Shown here piece by piece: positions 1-6,297 of a stretch of DNA of 6,352 nucleotides. The notes under the pieces are model-generated. The model did no database searches and had not been told where the DNA came from. It saw only the letters and a program-made list of their open reading frames with translations. Position 1 is the stretch's first letter. Every line of letters begins with the position of its first letter. The stretch lies in NCBI GenBank assembly GCA_004376305.1, contig SOKD01000153.1, forward strand, positions 1 through 6,352, given 5' to 3'. The DNA comes from Candidatus Cloacimonadota bacterium. GTDB taxonomy: Bacteria; Hydrothermota; E44-bin80. The position numbers were made by a program, and so were the translations under genes.

Positions 1-2
1 AA

Positions 3-725
3 CAGGGAGAATCATCTTTCTTCCTGCTCAATGGGAACACGTTTGAGCAGGTGAAAGAAGTGAATGTCAAGGGAAATCTTCTTGCTGTTGCATGTGGTAA
101 AGGACAGTTCAGGGTTGGGGTTCAAGAACTTCCTGCCGATACAGTACCGACAGATACCGTAACATATGAACCCGGACTTAAGCCCCAGTATCATAAAGGA
201 AAGTACTTTACCTTACAGGTAAGTTCGAGCAGTATTCGTGAGGGTTCTGAAAAACTGTTAAAGGAACTCAGGGAAAAATCACTTCCCGTTTACATTGATT
301 CTTCTCTGAAGAAAGAGGACCAGAAGGTGTACAGGGTCAAAATAGGAGCTTTTGAAACAAAAAAAGATGCTGAGCGGTTCAATAAAGGAATCAAAGCAAC
401 CTATAATCTTGATTCATGGATTCTGGAGCATGAAGTCGATCCATATTTTCTTAAAGAAGCAGGATTTGATATTAATGGAGATAAAAACGGTGAATTGCTC
501 CTTCATGATGGAAGTACAATTTTCCTTTTCACGAACTATGATGGCGTACAGAAATCCGTTCTCGTCAAAAATATGGAAGGGATGAAATTCAGGGGAAAAG
601 CGGTAACACTGCGAGAAGAAAGTGGTTTTCTTCTCGGGATATCCTTCCATGATGATTCAGTTCTTGCGATTAAATGGCTTGATGATAAGTATGAAGTGAT
701 TAGGAAGAATGTGCTGCATGAATAA
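3..725 (+). CDS. SPOR-domain protein, 5'-truncated
   Basis: The reading frame is open from base 3 and ends at TAA 723-725. The GTG at 51 is internal, because the frame continues upstream with protein-like sequence (SFFLLNGNTFEQ), so the true start is off the window. About 240 residues are visible. Residues 67-141 (about 201-425) fit a SPOR domain: a strand GKYFTLQV, a helix with EGSEKLLKELREK, a strand VYIDSS, then VYRVKIGAFETKKDAERF, the classic second half. SPOR domains bind glycan strands stripped of stem peptides, so a periplasmic or envelope location is expected. The signal or membrane segment would be in the missing part. After SPOR, an acidic loop DINGDKNGE (468-494) resembles the calcium loop of FG-GAP/VCBS repeats and leads into beta-strand-like sequence; the segment before SPOR is also beta-rich. 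A propeller-like fold around SPOR is my inference. folC follows 86 bases later on the same strand. Confidence 0.85.
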   Translation, partial: QGESSFFLLNGNTFEQVKEVNVKGNLLAVACGKGQFRVGVQELPADTVPTDTVTYEPGLKPQYHKGKYFTLQVSSSSIREGSEKLLKELREKSLPVYIDSSLKKEDQKVYRVKIGAFETKKDAERFNKGIKATYNLDSWILEHEVDPYFLKEAGFDINGDKNGELLLHDGSTIFLFTNYDGVQKSVLVKNMEGMKFRGKAVTLREESGFLLGISFHDDSVLAIKWLDDKYEVIRKNVLHE

Positions 726-794
726 CAAACAATACGGGAATATTGCCTGCGCTGTTTGATGAGCACCGGAAAGAGCGTAATTATAAAAGATACT

Positions 795-800
795 GGTGAG
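795..800 (+). promoter_or_regulatory. Likely ribosome binding site of folC (decides start)
   Basis: GGTGAG lies 11 bases before the ATG at 812. The competing in-frame GTG at 800 has no purine-rich GG-containing motif at a normal distance, because its upstream bases read AAAAGATACTG. This favours ATG 812, although the spacing is long and the match to an anti-SD is only partial. Using GTG 800 would add just four residues (MLPR). Confidence 0.4.
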
Positions 801-811
801 TGTTACCTCGA

Positions 812-2110
812 ATGATACCTCTTTCCAGAAAAGAACCGATTGATGGCTATCTGAACGGTTTTATTAATTACGAGAGATACAAGTATTTCCCCAGAAAAGT
901 AAACCTCAATGACTATAAAATCTTTCTTAAAAAGGCAGGCAATCCTCAACAAACACTTTCACCTTCGGTGCTTATTGCTGGAACCAATGGTAAGGGTTCA
1001 ACAGCGGCAATTGTTTCCAGTATTCTAACCGCTTCTGGATACCGTGCCGGTCTGTTTTCTTCCCCGCACCTTTTTAGCTACCGTGAACGGATCAGCATAA
1101 ATGGTAAACCTATCAGTAAAAAAAATTTCCGAAAATGTATCCGAATACTGAAACCCTTTCTCGATGAACCATACCAGAGGTTGCGGAGGACCTTTTTTGA
1201 GGTGTTAACAACAGCAGCATTTGTGCATTTTTCTCTTGAAAAGACAGATATCAACATCCTGGAAGTAGGACTGGGGGGAAGAAAAGATTCTACGAACGTT
1301 GTAAATCCCCTGGTTTCGGTTATTACACCGATAGGATTTGACCACACGAGAACATTGGGCACAATTCTCTCCAGTATTGCCAGAGAGAAATGCGGGATTA
1401 TCAGAAACAATGGTACGGTCGTATCCTCGTTCCAGCACAAGAATGCTATGGAGACCATTGAACGAATTGTTAAAGAAAGGAATGCATACCTCTTTGCTGC
1501 AAAGCAGCATATAAGGATAGAATCGGTAACAATCAAGGATTCTGGAATTCGGTTTCGATACAATAATGAAGGTTATTTTCTTGCGCTTTCCGGAGCTTTC
1601 CAATTGGAAAATCTCAAGACTGCACTTCTGATAATTCAAATACTTAAAGAAAAGGGATTCCCCGTTTCCCGCGGTGCATTGCGAAAAGGACTCAAACAAT
1701 GTGTGTTGAAAGGAAGGTTTGATATTGTTGAAAAAGATCCCCTTACCATTCTGGATGGAGCGCATAATCCTTCAGCAGTACGCAAACTGGTTACATCGCT
1801 GAAGGGGCTCTATCCCGACAGGAAACCGATATTCATTTTTTCCTGTCTCTCTTCGAAGGACAGGAAGGGAATGGCTGCTGCACTCGATAAAAGCGCTTAC
1901 CGGGTGATTCTTACACGAATACATGCTGAGAGAGCAGCCGATATGTCTGACTTGAAGCAAGTGTTTGGAAAAGCCGCTGCACTAACAGATTCGATAGAAG
2001 GTGCTCTAAAGTTGGCTCGTAAGCTGTCAGATGTGGATACCGTTATCATGGTTACCGGTTCAATGTACCTTGTCGCGGAGGCATATGGAGCGCTTCTGGC
2101 AAAAGGATGA
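812..2110 (+). CDS. folC: Bifunctional folylpolyglutamate synthase / dihydrofolate synthase
   Basis: This is a cytosolic ATP-dependent Mur-ligase-family enzyme that adds glutamate to dihydropteroate and/or to folates. Numbering from ATG 812 (432 residues, normal for FolC): an N-terminal YLNGFINYE segment, P-loop GTNGKGST 57-64, SSPHLFSYRERISING 83-98, EVGLGGRKDSTN 151-162, DHTRTLG 177-183, AREKCGII 190-197, LKGRFD 299-304, DGAHNP 315-320 and VTGSMYLVAEA 414-424. In the family, the Glu and His of the third and fourth motifs bind Mg and the Lys of REKxG is carbamylated. These are E151, H178 and K193 here, so the active site looks intact. Minor oddities are T for the usual D in LGDT and C for A in EKAG. 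Whether it has both activities or only one cannot be told from sequence. It lies downstream of the SPOR gene and stops at TGA 2108-2110, overlapping an ATG. GTG 800 is an alternative start. Confidence 0.95.
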   Translation: MIPLSRKEPIDGYLNGFINYERYKYFPRKVNLNDYKIFLKKAGNPQQTLSPSVLIAGTNGKGSTAAIVSSILTASGYRAGLFSSPHLFSYRERISINGKPISKKNFRKCIRILKPFLDEPYQRLRRTFFEVLTTAAFVHFSLEKTDINILEVGLGGRKDSTNVVNPLVSVITPIGFDHTRTLGTILSSIAREKCGIIRNNGTVVSSFQHKNAMETIERIVKERNAYLFAAKQHIRIESVTIKDSGIRFRYNNEGYFLALSGAFQLENLKTALLIIQILKEKGFPVSRGALRKGLKQCVLKGRFDIVEKDPLTILDGAHNPSAVRKLVTSLKGLYPDRKPIFIFSCLSSKDRKGMAAALDKSAYRVILTRIHAERAADMSDLKQVFGKAAALTDSIEGALKLARKLSDVDTVIMVTGSMYLVAEAYGALLAKG

Positions 2111-2352
2111 TGGATAGATGGCTCACTCTGCGCAATATAATTATGAGCAAGACTTTTTCTTATTTTACGGGCAAAAAGATAAAGGAGCTGTAATGCAAAA
2201 GCTGCATTTCAGAGGAATTTTCTAACTATTTGATAATTATAAACTTAGAATAAACCGGGGTATTATCATGCAAAATATGCACTCTTTTTTGAGTAATAAA
2301 GAGCGAAAGAGAATGATAATTGTTTTTAAATCCTTAAAGTGCTTAACTTAAA

Positions 2353-2418
2353 TATAATAGAAACCTAAGGGAACATAAAGGCACGAAAATTGCACATATA
2401 TTGTTCAATAAGTAATTT
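2353..2418 (+). promoter_or_regulatory. Candidate promoter zone for the large exported protein
   Basis: Two weak alternatives lie here. A perfect TATAAT at 2353-2358 has no recognisable -35 at 16-18 bases upstream. TTGCAC at 2390-2395 is followed 17 bases later by TAATTT (2413-2418), a fair -35 with a poor -10. Either would give a leader of roughly 50-110 bases before ATG 2476. Such matches are expected by chance in AT-rich DNA, so this only marks where a promoter is most likely. Confidence 0.2.
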
Positions 2419-2464
2419 GCAATACAAAGCATGCTATAGAGTGATAACAAATGTTCGAAATATT

Positions 2465-2471
2465 GAGGAGG
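2465..2471 (+). promoter_or_regulatory. Strong Shine-Dalgarno, GAGGAGG
   Basis: GAGGAGG ends four bases before ATG 2476. It is the best ribosome binding site in the window and fixes the start of the large exported protein at an ATG followed directly by a signal peptide. A strong SD is taxonomically useful because Bacteroidota proper mostly lack them. Confidence 0.8.
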
Positions 2472-2475
2472 ATTA

Positions 2476-2553
2476 ATGAAGAGAAGGATTTTTGGCGTAA
2501 TGATGACACTATTTCTGCTGGTAGTAATGGTCTCTTTATTTGCTGCGCCGGCA
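2476..2553 (+). other. Sec signal peptide of the large exported protein
   Basis: Residues 1-26: a short basic n-region (MKRR), an uninterrupted hydrophobic stretch (FGVMMTLFLLVVMVSLFAA) and a small-residue region AAPA before K27. The most likely signal peptidase I site is after A26 (A-P-A), or a few residues earlier. There is no lipobox cysteine, so it is not a lipoprotein. T9SS substrates first cross the inner membrane by Sec, which matches the C-terminal sorting tail. Confidence 0.85.
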
Positions 2554-5500
2554 AAGATACTCGTGTGGAATAATGACAGGGGTGAGTGCAAACAGGAATA
2601 TCCGGATGTTGGAAGATGGGGAAAGGAAGCGCCTCATACAATTATTGTATGGCAGGACCCGAGAAGGGGTGATTATGACATATGGGGGCAAGTATTTGAC
2701 AGTTACGGCAAAAAGATAGGTGAGAACTTCATTGTTAATGCGGGAGACAAGGATGAAGACCAGGTACTGGCGGCTGTATCCACACAGAAAGATTTAGACT
2801 TCTGTGTTGTTGTCTGGCAGTCCAGGCGTGGAGGGCTATGGGATATATATGGTCAGGTGGTCGGTAATGATGGAAAACTGATGGGTGAAATATTCCGGGT
2901 GAATGAACTTACTGATTTCGACCAGGTAAAACCGCGGGTGGAATTCTCTGATGACAAATTCTTTAATGTCTGCTGGCAGGATAATCGCAAAGAGAGCGAG
3001 AGCGGATGGGATATCTATGCACGGTCATTCATGACCGATGGTAACACGCCCGAACCCATAACCGGCGATTTCATGGTAAACAGAAGCGATAAGTACGATC
3101 AGCTCAGCCCCGATGTTTCTATTAGCACCCTTGCGAAGGAAAAGGCATCTATTCTCTGCTGTTTTACCTGGCAAGACTCAAGTAGAGGGTCGTGGGATAT
3201 TTCCATGCGTCGCTTTGACATTGATGGAACGCCAATCGATAGTCGTGATACTCTCGTTGTTGATCCCGGTGTTGCGCCCGAATCAGAATCGAAGTATCCT
3301 TCTATTGGCAGCAACTTACTTGGTAATATGATTATTGCATGGGAAGATAACAGGCAACGGGCAGCCCAATATACAATTTTCTATCAAGTGATAAATGTTG
3401 ATATGCAATTTATTGGTAAGAATCAAGCGGCTACAGGTACCCAGGATTCGACTCAGGCAAGAGCGTGCATAATGGCAACAAGCATCAATGAAGCATCCGT
3501 TGGTTGGACCGACAAGCGAAGGGGGAATTGGGACATTTTCGGGCAGCGTATTGAGCTCTCTGAAGGCTCACCAGTGGGATCGAATTTTGTGGTGAGCGAC
3601 ACAACGAATAATAATTCAAGTCAGATTTTCCCGGCAGTTGACAGGGGCAATATGTCTCAACCATTCCATTCCTTTACCTGGATGGACAACAGGAATCCGG
3701 AAGGATTATGGGATATCTATTTTCGGATAATTGATGATGTTGGTAAGCCGGCTACCGATGAGATTAAGGTTGGCAAGCTCTTTGGTGTTGAAACTTCCTA
3801 CGATGATGATGAAGATTATGATGATGCTTCAACCCCTGCATGGAACGAGGACCCGCGAAAGGATCCCTCTGGATACGATGAAGAATCTGCTAAAGCAATG
3901 GTGGACATGCTTACCGAAAATAATATTGATGCTTTCTGGCAGATAACGGAGGTAGAGACTTTGCCGGTTCGTCCGCAGGGAAAAACACTATTGACGGATT
4001 ATGATGTTGTAGTTATCGACCTGGGCTGGCGGCATGGAGGTACAAAGGCAGGTTCGATAACCAAAGAGGAAAGAGATGAACTGGTGAGTTATTTGGATGG
4101 GGGTGATCCTGTTATCATAACGGGCAATGATTTTGGAAAGCAATATGATGGAGAAATCCTCTACGATCGTTTCAACATTAAGTATGAAAACGATGGGAAC
4201 ATATGGACTACCGGTAATATCGATTCGCTCCATGGCAAGAAAGACCGTTTTACAAAGGGAATGAAGTTTAAATTCAATTACCAGGACACCTGTGATAATT
4301 ATGTTGATAATATTTCCATGTCTGGAGCAGATACAATCTTCGAGGCCCATAACCCTCAAGAGAAAATATTCTTTCTCAGCGCAAGTGCTTACTCGTTTGC
4401 ATGGAAAGGAAGAGCGCAGGGAAATACCGCTCATCTTACCTTTTCCATGACAGGTCTCGTCAGCAATGAACATCCCAATACAAACATCGAGCTCATGAGG
4501 AGACTGGTAGCATTTTGTGGTCAGCAGGTGGCGCCCGAACCCATTACGACGCTCAGGGTAACATCAACCGTGACACAGGGGGAGGGAGCAGCACGGCTCA
4601 ACTGGACAGCCCCTATGAACCAGTATGTAGTTCCTCCTGACTCGGCACATGGCTATATTCTGAAGTTTACGCATGCAGATCTCTCTTTGCCTGATTCTGG
4701 AAAGATGCAGACTGATGCGGAATTTAATGCGGCGCTTACGTATTACCAAACATGGGAACCAAGGATTGGTACCAACTCTGAAGAGAAAACCATTCCTGGA
4801 CTTCCACCGGGAGATTCCTTGATCTTTGCTATGAAGGCGTACGATATTGATGGGACCGATACTATGAATGCAACACTTGGTGATGAACCCATGGCAAGAA
4901 TATATGGTGACACGCTAACACCTCATACGATTGTTGTTGGATTAGGTGGTGGGTATGTAAAAGATTTCATACTAAGTGAAATCCTCGATACAAGGGCAGT
5001 TGGATTACCGGGGAGCGGGACTGATTCGCTTTTCTTTACCTGGGATGCTTCAAACCTGTATGTTGGCTATGCACGGCATAACTGGAATGGTGGAGGAGAT
5101 TTCTTTGTCTACTTCGATACGGAATCGGGAGGTGCGGACAGCACATTCCCTGAAAATGCGGGAGCAAGGAACAAATTCCCGGATGATTTTAATGGAGACT
5201 ACTGTTTCAGGATTCGGTCCTATGCAAGTTATAATCTGTTTCAGGATAATGGCTCTAGTGACTGGAATATCACGGCTATCTCATACACGGGCGATTTTTC
5301 GGAAGACGATATAGTAAACAGCCGTCTATACTCTGAATTTTCCATTCCTTTCACTAACTTGAGTTACAATTCAAGTAATCCTCTCAAATTGCTTGTTACG
5401 TGTCAGGATGAAACCGATAATGACATCTGGGCTTCATTCCCGATAGAAAATGGTATTGGAAAGACGACAGACCTTCACTATTACTATTACTTTTCAAGCC

Positions 5501-6105
5501 TGCAAGGTGGTGTTTCACCACGAGAAGAAGGTCAAGCGCTTGCTATTGAGTTGACCGCATTCACTGCGACATGCAGAATTGACGGAGTGGAGTTACGATG
5601 GAGAACGGAAAGCGAGCAGGAGATTTATCAGTGGATCATTGAGAAGAAGGAAGGTGAATTGTTTAATGAGATCGGAAGGCTTGAGGCAGGAGGGACTTCT
5701 CAGACGCCACGGGAGTATGCATTTTTGGATACCGATGTTCTGTACGCCCATTCATACACGTATAGACTTCTTTACATAGATAGTCATGGGAAAAAGGTTT
5801 CATGCAGTTCCATTACCGTTCCGTTTGTTCCGTCCATCCCGAAGGCACCTCATCTGTATCCTGTTTCTCCTAATCCCGTACATTTAGATGCACAAATCTC
5901 TTTCAGTTTACCTGAAAAGGCTCTGGTTTCTTTAAAGATTTACGATATAACGGGGAGAATGATCAGAACGATTATTAATGGGACAAAAGAGCCGGGATTT
6001 TACACGACGATAGTACCGTTTGAGAAGTTTTTACAGGGGGTTTACTTCATAGAATACCAGTGTGAAAGCGAACGGCTTTTGAGAAAAATTACCGTACTTC
6101 ATTAA
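2476..6105 (+). CDS. T9SS-sorted multidomain secreted protein with seven-repeat propeller
   Basis: This is a 1209-residue exported protein with no known gene name. In order: signal peptide (KRR, hydrophobic core to about 23, possible APA cleavage at 24-26); seven repeats at 53-435 built on W-x-D-x-R and W-D-I-Y/F/W, often ending F-x-V-N, likely a seven-bladed propeller; an Asp-rich stretch DDDEDYDD at 443-450; a glutamine-amidotransferase-like module at about 440-686 (TDYDVVVIDLGW, then ELVSYLDGGDPVIITGND), a non-enzymatic-looking domain seen in many T9SS cargo proteins; an FN3-like domain at about 688-815; a DOMON/CBM9-like sandwich at about 825-1007 (FFTWDASNLYVGYA, then FFVYFDTESGGADST); a second FN3-like domain at about 1023-1118 (VELRWRTESEQEI); and a T9SS sorting tail at about 1126-1209. 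I see no protease or glycosidase motif, so adhesion or carbohydrate binding at the cell surface is the best guess. It starts after a strong SD, ends with tandem stops TAA TAA (6103-6108) and is followed by a terminator, so it is probably monocistronic. Confidence 0.95.
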   Translation: MKRRIFGVMMTLFLLVVMVSLFAAPAKILVWNNDRGECKQEYPDVGRWGKEAPHTIIVWQDPRRGDYDIWGQVFDSYGKKIGENFIVNAGDKDEDQVLAAVSTQKDLDFCVVVWQSRRGGLWDIYGQVVGNDGKLMGEIFRVNELTDFDQVKPRVEFSDDKFFNVCWQDNRKESESGWDIYARSFMTDGNTPEPITGDFMVNRSDKYDQLSPDVSISTLAKEKASILCCFTWQDSSRGSWDISMRRFDIDGTPIDSRDTLVVDPGVAPESESKYPSIGSNLLGNMIIAWEDNRQRAAQYTIFYQVINVDMQFIGKNQAATGTQDSTQARACIMATSINEASVGWTDKRRGNWDIFGQRIELSEGSPVGSNFVVSDTTNNNSSQIFPAVDRGNMSQPFHSFTWMDNRNPEGLWDIYFRIIDDVGKPATDEIKVGKLFGVETSYDDDEDYDDASTPAWNEDPRKDPSGYDEESAKAMVDMLTENNIDAFWQITEVETLPVRPQGKTLLTDYDVVVIDLGWRHGGTKAGSITKEERDELVSYLDGGDPVIITGNDFGKQYDGEILYDRFNIKYENDGNIWTTGNIDSLHGKKDRFTKGMKFKFNYQDTCDNYVDNISMSGADTIFEAHNPQEKIFFLSASAYSFAWKGRAQGNTAHLTFSMTGLVSNEHPNTNIELMRRLVAFCGQQVAPEPITTLRVTSTVTQGEGAARLNWTAPMNQYVVPPDSAHGYILKFTHADLSLPDSGKMQTDAEFNAALTYYQTWEPRIGTNSEEKTIPGLPPGDSLIFAMKAYDIDGTDTMNATLGDEPMARIYGDTLTPHTIVVGLGGGYVKDFILSEILDTRAVGLPGSGTDSLFFTWDASNLYVGYARHNWNGGGDFFVYFDTESGGADSTFPENAGARNKFPDDFNGDYCFRIRSYASYNLFQDNGSSDWNITAISYTGDFSEDDIVNSRLYSEFSIPFTNLSYNSSNPLKLLVTCQDETDNDIWASFPIENGIGKTTDLHYYYYFSSLQGGVSPREEGQALAIELTAFTATCRIDGVELRWRTESEQEIYQWIIEKKEGELFNEIGRLEAGGTSQTPREYAFLDTDVLYAHSYTYRLLYIDSHGKKVSCSSITVPFVPSIPKAPHLYPVSPNPVHLDAQISFSLPEKALVSLKIYDITGRMIRTIINGTKEPGFYTTIVPFEKFLQGVYFIEYQCESERLLRKITVLH
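2632..3780 (+). repeat. Seven tandem W-D-x-R / W-D-I-Y protein repeats (beta-propeller)
   Basis: Seven units of about 53-65 residues are aligned on their first Trp at residues 59, 114, 167, 232, 289, 344 and 402. Examples are VWQDPRRGDYDIWGQVFD (1), VWQSRRGGLWDIYGQVVG (2), GWTDKRRGNWDIFGQRIE (6) and TWMDNRNPEGLWDIYFRI (7). Unit 5 is degenerate (WEDNRQRAAQYTIFYQV) and unit 4 lacks the closing FxVN. The repeats are diverged at the DNA level, so this is an old fold rather than a recent duplication. Seven units of this size suit one closed beta-propeller. The repeat is not the Asp-box (SxDxGxTW), nor a standard WD40 or YWTD motif. Confidence 0.8.
5851..6102 (+). other. T9SS type A C-terminal sorting domain
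   Basis: The last 84 residues carry the Por-secretion-tail pattern: LYPVSPNPV, then a strand ISFSLPEKALVSLKIYD, the hallmark ITGRMIRTI, PGFYTTIVP, LQGVYFIEY and a final basic strand LLRKITVLH. Such tails are recognised after outer-membrane passage by the type IX machinery. They are then cleaved, with the cargo anchored to the surface or released. A FlgD-type Ig fold is the structural relative, but the position at the extreme C-terminus of a signal-peptide protein favours sorting. Confidence 0.85.
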
Positions 6106-6125
6106 TAATTAACCATTCCAACAGT

Positions 6126-6158
6126 AAGGCTGTCAGCAAATCTGACAGCCTTTTTTTT
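6126..6158 (+). terminator. Rho-independent terminator after the large exported protein
   Basis: GGCTGTCAG (6128-6136), loop CAAAT, perfect complement CTGACAGCC (6142-6150), then eight T (6151-6158). Two A's at 6126-6127 can extend the stem against the first T's. It lies 20 bases after the stop codon. Confidence 0.95.
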
Positions 6159-6214
6159 GTCATTCATTACGGATTCACACGGAAACATGTGTTTTTGAGT
6201 AATGTGTAATTAAA

Positions 6215-6226
6215 TAACGGTCGTTA
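6215..6226. repeat. Short perfect palindrome upstream of the tRNA promoter
   Basis: TAACG-GT-CGTTA: five-base arms around a two-base centre, ending 26 bases before the -35 box. It could be an activator or repressor half-site pair, or chance. There is no second copy in the window. Confidence 0.3.
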
Positions 6227-6252
6227 CAAGTAAAGCATTCACTAAAAAAATC

Positions 6253-6281
6253 TTGACAAGTAATTGCAATTTATTTATAAT
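6253..6281 (+). promoter_or_regulatory. Consensus sigma70-type promoter of the tRNA
   Basis: TTGACA (6253-6258), a 17-base spacer and TATAAT (6276-6281): both hexamers and the spacing are perfect. Transcription would start near 6288, about ten bases before the mature tRNA 5' end, leaving a short leader for RNase P to remove. Perfect promoters are typical of stable RNA genes. Confidence 0.9.
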
Positions 6282-6297
6282 AAAAAACTGTATTACA

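Larger units (their letters stand above)
2111..2475. other. AT-rich intergenic region, no convincing gene
   Basis: These 365 bases separate folC from the large exported protein. Short ORFs are present but unrecognised. A 28-codon ORF starts at ATG 2107 inside the folC stop (ATGA overlap) and ends at TAA 2191-2193. A 10-codon ORF (MQKLHFRGIF) starts in a TAATG overlap at 2193, five bases after AAAGGAG. A 27-codon ORF spans 2268-2351. None shows a family signature. Two similar small palindromes begin at 2192 and 2268. The ACTC-TTTTTT-GAGT sequence near 2280-2294 is too short to be a credible terminator. No tRNA or riboswitch fold was recognised by eye. The second half probably carries the promoter and 5' leader of the downstream gene. 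Confidence 0.6.

Noticed and set aside
1078..1765. Two long minus-strand ORFs of 161 and 186 codons inside folC
   Set aside because: They are antisense to a complete folC whose motifs are intact throughout; they show low-complexity, non-family-like protein and no ribosome site.
2280..2294. ACTC-TTTTTT-GAGT as a terminator for the folC transcript
   Set aside because: The T run is the loop rather than a tail after the hairpin, and the stem is only four pairs.
2410..2423. AAGTAATTTGCAAT here resembles AAGTAATTGCAAT at 6258-6270 in the tRNA promoter spacer
   Set aside because: The match needs a one-base gap, lies in AT-rich DNA, and the flanking promoter hexamers are not shared, so a common regulatory element is not supported.
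2343..2641. Overlapping minus-strand ORFs of 78 and 82 codons across the gap and the start of the exported-protein gene
   Set aside because: Their sequence is antisense to the signal peptide and SD region, has no family signature and no good ribosome site.
3988..4473. 161-codon minus-strand ORF within the large exported-protein gene
   Set aside because: It is a shadow of the plus-strand frame, which has continuous domain structure here; no recognisable protein.
6172..6196. Possible second terminator, ACAC...GTGT followed by five T
   Set aside because: The stem is only four pairs with an eight-base loop, far weaker than the terminator just upstream.
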